Assembly (NCBI GenBank): GCA_025666215.1
Contig: CP102593.1
Location: 3,857,001 to 3,921,000 of the forward strand
Reading direction: 5' to 3'
DNA from: Xanthomonas campestris pv. phormiicola
GTDB lineage: Bacteria; Pseudomonadota; Gammaproteobacteria; Xanthomonadales; Xanthomonadaceae
DNA length: 64,000 bases
A model generated the notes under the pieces. It worked only from the letters and a program-made list of their open reading frames with translations. It did no database searches and had not been told where the DNA came from. Below, piece after piece: positions 51,675-59,843 of this stretch. The translations under genes and the position numbers were made by a program. Each line of letters starts with the position of its first letter. The stretch's first letter is position 1.

Positions 51675-52868
51675 TCAGCAGATGTCGCCCGGCACCCGCA
51701 CCCAGCCGTCCATCAGCACCCGCGCGCTGCGGCTCATGCTCGCCTTGGTGACGCTCCACTGGCCGTCCGCCTGCTGCCGCGCTTCGGCGCCGACCCGCAA
51801 GGTGCCCGACGGGTGGCCGAAGCGCACCGCCTGGCGCGCGCCGCCGCCGGCCGCGCGGTTCACCAGCGTGCCGGGGATCGCCGCGGCGGTGCCGATCGCC
51901 ACCGCGGCGGTGCCCATCATCGCGTGGTGCAGCTTGCCCATCGACATCGCCCGCGCCAGCAGGTCGATGTCGGCGGCGGCGACCGGCCTGCCGCTGGAGG
52001 CCACATAGTCGGCCGGCGGCGCGACGAAGGCGACCTTCGGCGTGTGCTGGCGTGTCGCCGCGTCTTCCAGCCTGGCGATCAGGCCGATGCGCAGCGCGCC
52101 GTAGGCGCGGATGGTCTCGAACCTGGCCAGCGCCTGCGCGTCGCCGTTGATCGCGTCCTGCAGTTCGGTGCCGCGGTAGCCCAGCGCCTGCGCGTCGAGG
52201 AAGATGGTCGGGATGCCGGCGTTGATCAGCGTCGCCTCGAAGCTGCCCACGCCCGGCACGTCCAGCGTATCGACCAGGTTGCCGGTGGGAAACATCGCCC
52301 CGTCCGCGCCGTCCTCGTCCGCGGCCGGATCGAGGAAGTCGAGCTGGATCTCGGCGGCCGGGAAGGTCACCCCGTCCAGCTCGAAATCGCCGCTCTCCTG
52401 CACCGCGCCGGCCACGATCGGCACCTGCGCGAGGATGGTCTTGCCGATATTGGCCTGCCAGATCCGCACCGTGGCCGTGCCGTCGTGCGGAATGCGCGCG
52501 GCATCGACCAGCCCGGCGGCGATCGCGAACGGCCCCACCGCCGCCGACAGGTTGCCGCAGTTGCCGCTCCAGTCCACGAACGGGCGGTCGATCGCCACCT
52601 GGCCGAACAGGTAATCCACGTCGTGGTCCGCGCGCGCGCTCGGCGCCACGATCACCGTCTTGCTGGTGCTGGACGTCGCCCCGCCCATGCCGTCGATCTG
52701 CTTGGCATAGGGATCGGGACTGCCGATCACCCGCAGCAGCAGCGCATCGCGCGCCGCACCGGGCAACTGCGCGGCAGCGGGCAGATCCTGCAGGCGGAAG
52801 AACACGCCCTTGGACGTGCCGCCGCGCATGTAGGTGGCGGGAATGCGGAGTTGGGGAACGTGGGACAT
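51675..52868 (-). CDS. prpF: PrpF, methylaconitate isomerase-type protein
   Basis: A 397-residue protein of the diaminopimelate-epimerase fold. ATYMRGGTSKGVFF at the N-terminus and GNCGNLSAAVGPFAI in the middle are the PrpF signatures. PrpF works with AcnD: AcnD dehydrates 2-methylcitrate to a methylaconitate isomer that PrpF converts to the isomer used next. Together they replace PrpD. It is the last gene of the propionate cluster, downstream of an SRPBCC gene. Confidence 0.95.
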   Translation of the reverse strand: MSHVPQLRIPATYMRGGTSKGVFFRLQDLPAAAQLPGAARDALLLRVIGSPDPYAKQIDGMGGATSSTSKTVIVAPSARADHDVDYLFGQVAIDRPFVDWSGNCGNLSAAVGPFAIAAGLVDAARIPHDGTATVRIWQANIGKTILAQVPIVAGAVQESGDFELDGVTFPAAEIQLDFLDPAADEDGADGAMFPTGNLVDTLDVPGVGSFEATLINAGIPTIFLDAQALGYRGTELQDAINGDAQALARFETIRAYGALRIGLIARLEDAATRQHTPKVAFVAPPADYVASSGRPVAAADIDLLARAMSMGKLHHAMMGTAAVAIGTAAAIPGTLVNRAAGGGARQAVRFGHPSGTLRVGAEARQQADGQWSVTKASMSRSARVLMDGWVRVPGDIC

Positions 52869-52901
52869 GGTGTTTTCCGATCGACGCGTACGCGGGAAGT
52901 G

Positions 52902-53357
52902 TCAGCGGTTGGCGGGAATCTCGGCCTCGACCAGCTGCGCCAGCAGGGTCAGCGACTCCTGCCAGCCGAGGTGGCAGAACTCCACCGGGATCTGTTCGGG
53001 GATGCCATCCTGGACGATGTCCAGCTCGGTGCCGCAGGCCAGCGTGCGCAGCCTGACCGTCACCATCATCTCGCCGGGCAGGGCCGGGTTGTCGAAGGTG
53101 TCGGTGTGGCGGATCAACGCGCCCGGCACCAGTTCCAGATAGGTGCCGCCGAAGGATTCGCTGGTGCCAGCGCCGAAATTGCTGAAGGAGATCCTGAAGC
53201 TGCCGCCCACGCGCGCATCCAGGGCATGCACGGTGGCGGTGTGGCCGTGCGGCGGCAGCCATTTGACCAGCGCCGCCGGTTCCAGGAACGCGCGGTAGAT
53301 GCGCTCGGCCGGCGCGCGCAGGACGCGGTGCAGGCGGACGGTACCGGTGTTGGCCAT
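52902..53357 (-). CDS. SRPBCC/AHSA1-domain protein
   Basis: A 151-residue protein starting MANTGTVRLHRVLRAPAERI, with an AGGAAACG ribosome-binding site. AFLEPAALVKWLPPHGHTATVHALDARVGGSFRISF is typical of the AHSA1 (activator of Hsp90 ATPase homologue) branch of SRPBCC hydrophobic-ligand proteins. A role in propionate metabolism is not known. It sits between acnD and prpF, 66 bp after the ancestral-looking acnD end (53424), so it belongs to the cluster by position. Confidence 0.85.
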   Translation of the reverse strand: MANTGTVRLHRVLRAPAERIYRAFLEPAALVKWLPPHGHTATVHALDARVGGSFRISFSNFGAGTSESFGGTYLELVPGALIRHTDTFDNPALPGEMMVTVRLRTLACGTELDIVQDGIPEQIPVEFCHLGWQESLTLLAQLVEAEIPANR

Positions 53358-53423
53358 GGTCGTTTCCTCAGTGGTGGACGGCATGCGCAGGATGGCACGC
53401 GGCCGATGACATGGACGAACCGA

Positions 53424-53482
53424 TCAGGCCACCTTCGCCTGCTCGAGGAAATCCTGCGCGAAGCGTTGCAGCACGCCGCCGT
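53424..53482 (-). pseudogene. duplicated remnant of the acnD 3' end
   Basis: The minus strand reads ...GGVLQRFAQDFLEQAKVA followed by TGA (53426-53424). Bases 53442-53481 match 54168-54207 at 39 of 40 positions; the latter encode GGVLQRFAQDFLE of the intact acnD. The last residues differ (QAKVA against ASAA). The remnant has no upstream coding context of its own. It marks the far edge of a 726-bp unit that contains a ParDE module. Confidence 0.75.
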
Positions 53483-53501
53483 GCGGCTTCGCCGAAGACA
53501 T

Positions 53502-53819
53502 TCACATCGATTCCTGCATCCATGCCGGGATATCGCGCTGCGCATGCAGAACGCGCCAGAGATCGACATGCGTCTTGCGTTCGACATAGAAGATCAGATA
53601 GGGAAACCCGTTGAGCGGCCAGAAGCGCATGTCCTGCAGTTTCAACAGTGCGGCATGCCGGCTTGAGCCGATCGCTGGATGCCGCGCGATCGTCTTCGTC
53701 GCTGCTTCGAGCGCATCGGCGAACGCCAGCTCCAGCGCCACGCCACCTTGTTCGCCATACCACGCGGCGGCCTCGTCGGCATCCCGCCGCGCCAAGGGAC
53801 GCCAGTACGCTGGCTTCAC
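53502..53819 (-). CDS. ParE-family toxin
   Basis: A 105-residue protein from GTG 53819, overlapping the antitoxin stop by four bases (GTGA). The sequence LARRDADEAAAWYGEQGG, RHPAIGSSRHAALLKLQDMR, FPYLIFYVERKTHVDLWRVLHAQRDIP is a clear ParE/RelE fold (final RVLHxxRDIP). ParE toxins inhibit gyrase; direct target evidence is not available from sequence. It is part of the 726-bp unit in the acnD/prpF gap. Confidence 0.85.
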   Translation of the reverse strand: MKPAYWRPLARRDADEAAAWYGEQGGVALELAFADALEAATKTIARHPAIGSSRHAALLKLQDMRFWPLNGFPYLIFYVERKTHVDLWRVLHAQRDIPAWMQESM

Positions 53820-54058
53820 TTGGCGGCAGCCCGATCCCGCGCGCGCTTGCGCATCTTGTCGAAGAAGTCGGATTCCATCGCCGTGGCCGGCCCGGAATTC
53901 GCGCCGTCCAGCAGCAGCCCGCGCAGCGTTTCCACGTCGCGCTGCTTGCGGATCAACTCGCGCAGATATTCGCTGCTGGAGCCGTACGCATGTTTGGCAA
54001 CCTGCTGGTCGACGAACTGCTTCAGTTCGTCGGGCAAGGAGATGTTCATGGTGGCCAT
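53816..54058 (-). CDS. ParD-family ribbon-helix-helix antitoxin
   Basis: An 80-residue protein from ATG 54058 (MATMNISLPDELKQFV), with a GGGG ribosome-binding site. The N-terminus is the DNA-binding ribbon-helix-helix; SSSEYLRELIRKQRD and the C-terminal DxFFDKMRKRARDR region match ParD. An inverted repeat TGGCAA-N3-TTGCCA (54070-54084) is directly upstream and should be its operator. It is coupled to the toxin gene by a four-base overlap. Confidence 0.85.
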   Translation of the reverse strand: MATMNISLPDELKQFVDQQVAKHAYGSSSEYLRELIRKQRDVETLRGLLLDGANSGPATAMESDFFDKMRKRARDRAAAK

Positions 54059-54069
54059 AAGAACCCCAA

Positions 54070-54084
54070 TGGCAAAGATTGCCA
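54070..54084 (-). promoter_or_regulatory. ParD operator TGGCAA-N3-TTGCCA
   Basis: A perfect 6+3+6 inverted repeat 12 bp upstream of the ParD start codon. It fits autorepression of the ParDE operon. Confidence 0.6.
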
Positions 54085-54096
54085 AAGTCTGCATCG

Positions 54097-54120
54097 CCCG
54101 GCTTGCGGTTGCAAGCCGGG
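54097..54120 (-). terminator. 10-bp hairpin between acnD and ParDE
   Basis: CCCGGCTTGC and GCAAGCCGGG with a four-base loop, 33 bp after the acnD stop. There is no T-run. It may isolate the ParDE transcript from prp-cluster readthrough. Confidence 0.45.
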
Positions 54121-54152
54121 GCCGATATCACGCCGGGAAGACGCGCAGCACA

Positions 54153-56765
54153 TCACGCAGCGGAAGCCTCGAGGAAATCCTGCGCGAAGCGCTGCAGCAC
54201 GCCGCCGGCCTCGTAGATCGCCAGTTCCTCTGCGGTGTCCAGGCGGCAGGTCACCGGCACTTCCACGCGGGTACCGTCGGCGCGGGCGATGGACAGGGTC
54301 AGCGTCGCGCCAGGGGTGCGCGCGCCGAGCACGTCGAACACCTCGCTGCCGTCGATGCCCAGGGTCTTGCGCGTGGTGCCGGGCCGGAATTCCAGCGGCA
54401 GCACGCCCATGCCGACCAGGTTGGTGCGGTGGATGCGCTCGAAGCCCTCGGCCACGATCGCCTCGACCCCGGCCAGGCGCACGCCCTTGGCCGCCCAGTC
54501 GCGCGAGGAGCCCTGCCCGTAGTCGGCGCCGGCGACGATCAGCAGCGGCTGCTTGCGCGCCATGTAGGTCTCGATCGCTTCCCACATGCGCAGCACCTGC
54601 CCGTCCGGTTCCAGCCGGGTCAGCGAACCGCGCTGCGGCTGGCCATCGACCACGGCCATTTCGTTGAGCAGTTGCGGATTGGCGAAGGTGGCGCGCTGCG
54701 CGGTGAGGTGATCGCCGCGATGGGTGGCGTAGGAATTGAAGTCCTCTTCCGGCACGCCCATCCGCGCCAGGTATTCGCCGGCCGCGCTGTCGGCCAGGAT
54801 CGCGTTGGACGGCGACAGGTGGTCGGTGGTGATGTTGTCGCCGAGCACCGCCAGCGCGCGCATGCCGCGCAGCGTGCGCTCGCCGGCCAGCGCGCCTTCC
54901 CAGTACGGCGGGCGGCGGATGTAGGTGCTGTGCGGGCGCCAGGCGTACAGCGGGCTGACCGCGGCGCCGTGCTCCACGCGCACGTTGAACATCGGGTTGT
55001 AGACGCGGCGGAACTGCTCCGGCTTCACTGCCGCCGTCACCACCGCGTCGATCTCGGCGTCGCTGGGCCAGATGTCCTTCAGGCGCACGGCGTTGCCGGC
55101 GGCGTCCACGCCCAGCACGTCCTTCTCGATGTCGAAGCGCACGGTCCCGGCGATGGCGTAGGCGATCACCAGCGGCGGCGAGGCCAGGAAGGCCTGCTTG
55201 GCGTAGGGGTGGATGCGGCCGTCGAAGTTGCGGTTGCCCGACAGCACCGCGGTGGCGTACAGGTCGCGCTCGACGATCTCCTGCTGGATCGCCGGGTCCA
55301 GCGCGCCGCTCATGCCGTTGCAGGTGGTGCAGGCGAAGGCGACGATGCCGAATCCCAATGCTTCCAGCTCGGTCAGCAGGCCGGCTTCCTCCAGGTACAG
55401 CTGCACCGCCTTGGAGCCGGGCGCCAGCGAGGTCTTGACCCACGGCTTGCGTTGCAGCCCGCGCGCATTGGCGTTGCGCGCCAGCAGGCCGGCGGCGATG
55501 ACGTTGCGCGGATTGGAGGTATTGGTGCAACTGGTGATGGCGGCGATGATCACCGCGCCGTCGGGCATCAGGCCCTGCGCCTGCTCGGCCTTGCCGACAT
55601 CGAGCTTGGCCGCATCGGCGATGCCGCGCTCGGCCAGCTCGGCGGTGGCCACCCGCCGGTGCGGATTGCTCGGGCCGGCCATGTTGCGCACCACCGTGGA
55701 CAGGTCGAAGCGCAGCACGCGCTCGTACTGCGCGGTCGCCAGCGCATCGGCCCATAGCCCGGCGGTACGGGCGTAGTGCTCCACCAGCGCGACCTGCGCG
55801 TCCTCGCGCCCGGTCAGGCGCAGGTAGTCGATGGTCTGCTGGTCGATGTAGAACATCGCCGCGGTGGCGCCGTATTCCGGGCACATGTTGGAAATGGTGG
55901 CGCGGTCGCCGATGGTGAGCGCGGCGGCGCCGCTGCCGAAGAATTCGAGATAGGCGCCGACCACGCGCTCCTTGCGCAGGAACTCGGTCAGCGCCAGCAC
56001 CACGTCGGTGGCGGTGATGCCCGGCTGCGGCCTGCCGCTCAGCTCCACGCCGACGATGTCCGGCAGGCGCATCCACGAGGCGCGGCCGAGCATCACGTTC
56101 TCCGCTTCCAGCCCGCCGACGCCGATGGCGATCACGCCCAGCGCATCCACGTGCGGGGTGTGGCTGTCGGTGCCCACGCAGGTATCCGGGAAGGCGACGC
56201 CGTCCTGCACGCAGACCACCGGCGACATCTTCTCCAGGTTGATCTGGTGCATGATGCCGTTGCCCGGCGGGATCACGTCCACGTTCTGGAACGCCTGCTT
56301 GGTCCAGTCGATGAAGTGGAAACGGTCTTCGTTGCGGCGATCCTCGATGGCGCGGTTCTTCGCGAACGCCTGTGGATCGGTGCCGCCGCACTCCACCGCC
56401 AGCGAGTGATCGACGATCAGCTGCACCGGCACCACCGGATTGACCTTGGCCGGATCGCCACCCATGTCCGCGATCGCGTCGCGCAGCCCGGCCAGGTCCA
56501 CCAGCGCGGTCTGGCCGAGGATGTCGTGGCACACCACGCGCGCCGGGAACCACGGGAAATCCAGGTCGCGGCGGCGTTCGATCAGCTGCATCAGCGAAGC
56601 GTCCAGCGTGGCCGGAGCGCAGCGCCGCACCAGGTTCTCGGCGAACACCCGCGAGGTGTACGGCAGCGTGGCGTAGGCCGCGGGCCGGAGCGCATCGACC
56701 GCGGCGCGCGCGTCGAAGTAATCCAGCGAAGTGCCGGGCAGGGAAGTGCGGTAGTGGCTGTTCAT
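54153..56765 (-). CDS. acnD: Fe/S-dependent 2-methylisocitrate dehydratase AcnD
   Basis: An 870-residue aconitase-family enzyme. The [4Fe-4S] cysteines are C413 (ITSCTNTSNP), C479 and C482 (CTTCNGMSG). The C-terminal swivel domain is complete (YGQGSSRDWAAKG...). Length and neighbours (prpC, prpF) make it AcnD, which dehydrates 2-methylcitrate, rather than AcnA. Its last residues end EASAA, while a duplicate of the gene end at 53424 ends EQAKVA, so this 3' end was likely rebuilt. prpC follows upstream on the same strand at 229 bp. Confidence 0.95.
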   Translation of the reverse strand: MNSHYRTSLPGTSLDYFDARAAVDALRPAAYATLPYTSRVFAENLVRRCAPATLDASLMQLIERRRDLDFPWFPARVVCHDILGQTALVDLAGLRDAIADMGGDPAKVNPVVPVQLIVDHSLAVECGGTDPQAFAKNRAIEDRRNEDRFHFIDWTKQAFQNVDVIPPGNGIMHQINLEKMSPVVCVQDGVAFPDTCVGTDSHTPHVDALGVIAIGVGGLEAENVMLGRASWMRLPDIVGVELSGRPQPGITATDVVLALTEFLRKERVVGAYLEFFGSGAAALTIGDRATISNMCPEYGATAAMFYIDQQTIDYLRLTGREDAQVALVEHYARTAGLWADALATAQYERVLRFDLSTVVRNMAGPSNPHRRVATAELAERGIADAAKLDVGKAEQAQGLMPDGAVIIAAITSCTNTSNPRNVIAAGLLARNANARGLQRKPWVKTSLAPGSKAVQLYLEEAGLLTELEALGFGIVAFACTTCNGMSGALDPAIQQEIVERDLYATAVLSGNRNFDGRIHPYAKQAFLASPPLVIAYAIAGTVRFDIEKDVLGVDAAGNAVRLKDIWPSDAEIDAVVTAAVKPEQFRRVYNPMFNVRVEHGAAVSPLYAWRPHSTYIRRPPYWEGALAGERTLRGMRALAVLGDNITTDHLSPSNAILADSAAGEYLARMGVPEEDFNSYATHRGDHLTAQRATFANPQLLNEMAVVDGQPQRGSLTRLEPDGQVLRMWEAIETYMARKQPLLIVAGADYGQGSSRDWAAKGVRLAGVEAIVAEGFERIHRTNLVGMGVLPLEFRPGTTRKTLGIDGSEVFDVLGARTPGATLTLSIARADGTRVEVPVTCRLDTAEELAIYEAGGVLQRFAQDFLEASAA

Positions 56766-56814
56766 GGCTGGCTACGAAGTTAGAAAAGCAAAACAAAAAC
56801 GAAGACGGGACTTC

Positions 56815-56994
56815 CTTCTCCCATCGGGAGAAGGTGCCCCGAAGGGGCGGATGAGGGTACGGGCGAAGCCTGGTGCGAATGAGAGTCCACATGGGGCGGA
56901 TGAGGGTACGGGCGAAGCCCAATGCAACCAAACGTCGCGAGGCTGCGCCCGTACCCTCACCCCCGACCCCTCTCCCGCCGGGAGAGGGGAGCAA
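56815..56994. repeat. interspersed repeats between acnD and prpC
   Basis: Two imperfect copies of GGGGCGGATGAGGGTACGGG (near 56845 and 56895) and a CCCCTCTCCC/GGGAGAGGGG hairpin (56966-56989), matching the repeat downstream of the A2M gene. No gene is present. Confidence 0.6.
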
Positions 56995-58161
56995 TCAGCT
57001 GCGGCGATCGATCGGCACGAAGGTCCGGTCTTCCGGGCCGGTGTAGTTCGCGCTGGGGCGGATGATCTTGCCGTCGATGCGCTGCTCGATGATGTGCGCG
57101 CTCCAGCCGGCGGTGCGCGCGATCACGAACAGCGGGGTGAACATCGCGGTCGGCACGCCCATCATGTGGTAGCTGACCGCGCTGAACCAGTCCAGGTTCG
57201 GGAACATCTTCTTGATCTCCCACATCACCGCCTCCAGGCGCTCGGCGATGTCGTACATCTTGCGGCTGCCCTGCGCGTCGGACAGCTCGCGCGCCACGTC
57301 CTTGATCACCTGGTTGCGCGGGTCGGACACCGTGTACACCGGGTGGCCGAAACCGATGATCACTTCCTTGCGCTCGACCCGCGCGCGGATGTCCGCTTCC
57401 GCCTCGTCGGGCGTGTCGTAGCGCTTCTGCACCTCGAACGCGACCTCGTTGGCGCCGCCGTGCTTGGGCCCGCGCAGCGCGCCGATGCCGCCGGCGATGG
57501 CGCTGTGCATGTCGCTGCCGGTGCCGGCGATGACCCGGCAGGCGAAGGTGGACGCGTTGAACTCGTGCTCGGCGTACAGGATCAGGCTGGTGTGCATCGC
57601 CTGCACCCACTCCTCGTGCGGCTTGAAGCCGTGCAGCAGATGCAGGAAATGGCCGCCGATCGAATCGTCGTCGGTCTCCACCTCGATGCGCCGGCCGTTG
57701 TGGCTGTAGTGGTACCAGTACAGCAGCATCGAGCCCAGCGAGGCCATCAGCTTGTCGGCGATGTCGCGCGCGCCGGGATGGTTGTGGTCGTCCTTCTCCG
57801 GCTGCACGCAGCCCAGCACCGACACGCCGGTGCGCATCACGTCCATCGGATGCGCCGACGGCGGCAGCTGCTCCAGCGCCGCCTTGACCGCGGCCGGCAC
57901 CCCGCGCAGCGAGCGCAGCTTGGCCTTGTAGCCGCGCAGCTCGCTGTTGCTGGGCAGCTTGCCGTGCACCAGCAGGTAGGCGATCTCCTCGAACTGGCTG
58001 CTGCGCGCCAGGTCCAGGATGTCGTAGCCGCGGTAATGCAGGTCGTTGCCGCTGCGGCCCACCGTGCACAGCGCGGTGTTGCCGGCGGCGGTACCGGACA
58101 GGGCCACCGATTTCTTCGGCTTGAAGGGCGTGGCGGTGGATGCGGCGGTCGTGTCGTTCAT
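56995..58161 (-). CDS. prpC: 2-methylcitrate synthase
   Basis: A 388-residue citrate-synthase-fold enzyme from ATG 58161, with a GGGAGA ribosome-binding site. [22 protein letters not shown] is the PrpC N-terminus. Catalytic residues lie in [25 protein letters not shown] (His) and [14 protein letters not shown] (His), with an Asp in the [11 protein letters not shown] region context. It condenses propionyl-CoA with oxaloacetate. The frame that extends to 58821 is a shadow through the DUF1003 gene. Confidence 0.96.
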   Translation of the reverse strand: MNDTTAASTATPFKPKKSVALSGTAAGNTALCTVGRSGNDLHYRGYDILDLARSSQFEEIAYLLVHGKLPSNSELRGYKAKLRSLRGVPAAVKAALEQLPPSAHPMDVMRTGVSVLGCVQPEKDDHNHPGARDIADKLMASLGSMLLYWYHYSHNGRRIEVETDDDSIGGHFLHLLHGFKPHEEWVQAMHTSLILYAEHEFNASTFACRVIAGTGSDMHSAIAGGIGALRGPKHGGANEVAFEVQKRYDTPDEAEADIRARVERKEVIIGFGHPVYTVSDPRNQVIKDVARELSDAQGSRKMYDIAERLEAVMWEIKKMFPNLDWFSAVSYHMMGVPTAMFTPLFVIARTAGWSAHIIEQRIDGKIIRPSANYTGPEDRTFVPIDRRS

Positions 58162-58202
58162 TGCAATCTCCCGGAGGTTCGCGGTCGTGTCGGCGCGGGC
58201 AA

Positions 58203-58805
58203 TCAGCGCACGGAGGCGTCCGGCGACAGGCCGCCGGCGCGCTCGAGCAATTGCTGCAGCATGGCGATCTGGCGGTTCTGCAGGTCGACCAGTGTCGCCC
58301 AGTCCTGCTCGCGCAGCTGGTTGAGCTTCTCGTGCACCTGCAGGATCTCCAGCTCGGATTTGATGTTCACTTCGTAATCGTTCTGCGCGCGCAGGCGGTC
58401 CACCGCGGCCTGGCGGTTCTGGCTCATCATGATCACCGGCGCCTGGATCGCGGCCAGGCACGACAGGCACAGGTTGAGCAGGATGTAGGGATACGGATCG
58501 AAGGCATGCGCCAGCACCAGGCTGTTGAGCGCGATCCACGCCAGCAGCACCAGGCCGAAGCCGATGATGAAGCTCCAGCTGCCGCCGATCTCGGCCACGC
58601 GATCGGCGATGCGCTCGCCCAGCGTGCGGTCGCGGTCGGCCTGCTTGACGATGTCGCGCGCCACGTGGCGCTTGGCGATGAAGCGCTCCACCACCTCGCG
58701 CTCGGCATCGGGCAGTTTCTCCAGCTCGGTCTGCAGCAGTTGCCGCGCGGTCTGGCGGCGATCGATGCGGCCGTGCGGCGATGTGGTGCCGGCGTGGGTG
58801 TTCAT
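58203..58805 (-). CDS. DUF1003 membrane protein inside the prp cluster
   Basis: A 200-residue protein starting [23 protein letters not shown]1003 features: a charged N-terminal half ([17 protein letters not shown]), two membrane segments about 76-95 and 105-122 ([40 protein letters not shown]), then a coiled-coil ([20 protein letters not shown]). The function is unknown. It sits between prpB and prpC, with spacing of 31 and 41 bp, so it is probably cotranscribed. This position is unusual and may mean a role in propionate stress. Confidence 0.85.
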   Translation of the reverse strand: MNTHAGTTSPHGRIDRRQTARQLLQTELEKLPDAEREVVERFIAKRHVARDIVKQADRDRTLGERIADRVAEIGGSWSFIIGFGLVLLAWIALNSLVLAHAFDPYPYILLNLCLSCLAAIQAPVIMMSQNRQAAVDRLRAQNDYEVNIKSELEILQVHEKLNQLREQDWATLVDLQNRQIAMLQQLLERAGGLSPDASVR

Positions 58806-58836
58806 GGACGTGCTCGGGCAAGGGAACCGGCGTGGA

Positions 58837-59724
58837 TCATGCGCCCTTGCCGGCGAACAGGGCGTCCAGGCGCTGCTCGAAGGCGTGGTAGCCGATGCGT
58901 TCGTACAGCTCCTCGCGGGTCTGCATCGTGTCCACCACGTTGTGCTGGTGGCCGTCGCGACGGATCGCCGCATACACCGCCTCGGCGGCCTTGTTGGCGG
59001 CACGGAACGCCGACAGCGGGAACAGCTGGATCGCCACCCCGGCCGATGCCAGTTCCTCGCGGCTGAACAGCGGGGTCTTGCCGAATTCGGTGATGTTGGC
59101 CAGCACCGGCACCTTCACCGCCTCGACGAAACGGCGGTAGGTGTCCAGGTCGTAGGCGGCCTCGGCGAAGATGCCGTCGGCGCCGGCGTCCACGCAGGCG
59201 ATGGCGCGCTCGATCGCCGCGTCCACGCCATCCACCTGGATCGCGTCGGTGCGCGCGATCAAAAAGAACTCGGCATCGGTCCTGGCATCGGCGGCGGCCT
59301 TGACCCGGTCGGCCATCTCGGCCTGGCTCACGATCTCCTTGCCGGGCCGGTGGCCGCAGCGCTTGGCCCCGACCTGGTCCTCGAGATGGCAGGCGGCCGC
59401 GCCGGCCTTGATCAGCGACTTGATGCTGCGCTCGATGTTGAACGCGCTCGGGCCGAAGCCGGTGTCGATGTCCACCAGCAGCGGCAGGTCGCACACGTCG
59501 GTGATGCGGCGCACGTCGATCAGCACGTCGTCCAGGGTGTTGATGCCCAGGTCCGGCAGGCCCAGCGACCCGGCGGCGACGCCGCCGCCGGACAGATAGA
59601 TGGCCCGGTAGCCGGCGCGTTGCGCCAGCAGCGCGTGGTTGGCGTTGATCGCGCCGATCACCTGCAGCGGCGATTCGGCGGCCAGCGCGGCGCGGAAACG
59701 GGCACCGGCGGAAACGTGCGACAT
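58837..59724 (-). CDS. prpB: 2-methylisocitrate lyase
   Basis: A 295-residue enzyme of the PEP mutase/isocitrate lyase superfamily from ATG 59724. Signatures: [30 protein letters not shown] and the active-site loop [10 protein letters not shown] (catalytic C123), followed by ARTDA. It splits 2-methylisocitrate into pyruvate and succinate, the last step of the cycle. It is the first gene of the prpB-DUF1003-prpC-acnD cluster, divergent from the HTH-citrate synthase gene. Confidence 0.96.
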   Translation of the reverse strand: MSHVSAGARFRAALAAESPLQVIGAINANHALLAQRAGYRAIYLSGGGVAAGSLGLPDLGINTLDDVLIDVRRITDVCDLPLLVDIDTGFGPSAFNIERSIKSLIKAGAAACHLEDQVGAKRCGHRPGKEIVSQAEMADRVKAAADARTDAEFFLIARTDAIQVDGVDAAIERAIACVDAGADGIFAEAAYDLDTYRRFVEAVKVPVLANITEFGKTPLFSREELASAGVAIQLFPLSAFRAANKAAEAVYAAIRRDGHQHNVVDTMQTREELYERIGYHAFEQRLDALFAGKGA

Positions 59725-59802
59725 GGCGAACTCCTGAGCGAGGGCGGCGGCCCGCACGGCCGTTCCGCGATGGGCGCCAATCTGGCACCATCGCCCGGGC
59801 CG

Positions 59803-59826
59803 ATCAATCTTGATTCAATGAATCAA
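59803..59826. promoter_or_regulatory. operator between prpB and the HTH-citrate synthase gene
   Basis: TTGATTCA-A-TGAATCAA (59810-59826) is a perfect 17-bp palindrome, overlapped on its left by ATCAA-TC-TTGAT (59803-59814). It lies in the divergent promoter region, 17 bp before the HTH-citrate synthase start. The DNA-binding partner is likely the fusion protein itself. Confidence 0.6.
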
Positions 59827-59843
59827 CCTATCAGCGGATCCCC

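Larger units (their letters stand above)
53442..54207. repeat. unit with ParDE flanked by 40-bp direct repeats of the acnD 3' end
   Basis: Direct repeats at 53442-53481 and 54168-54207 (one mismatch), 726 bp apart, flank the parD/parE-like genes. This looks like a small element that entered at the acnD 3' end and rebuilt it, or a duplication with later gain of the module. Confidence 0.6.
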
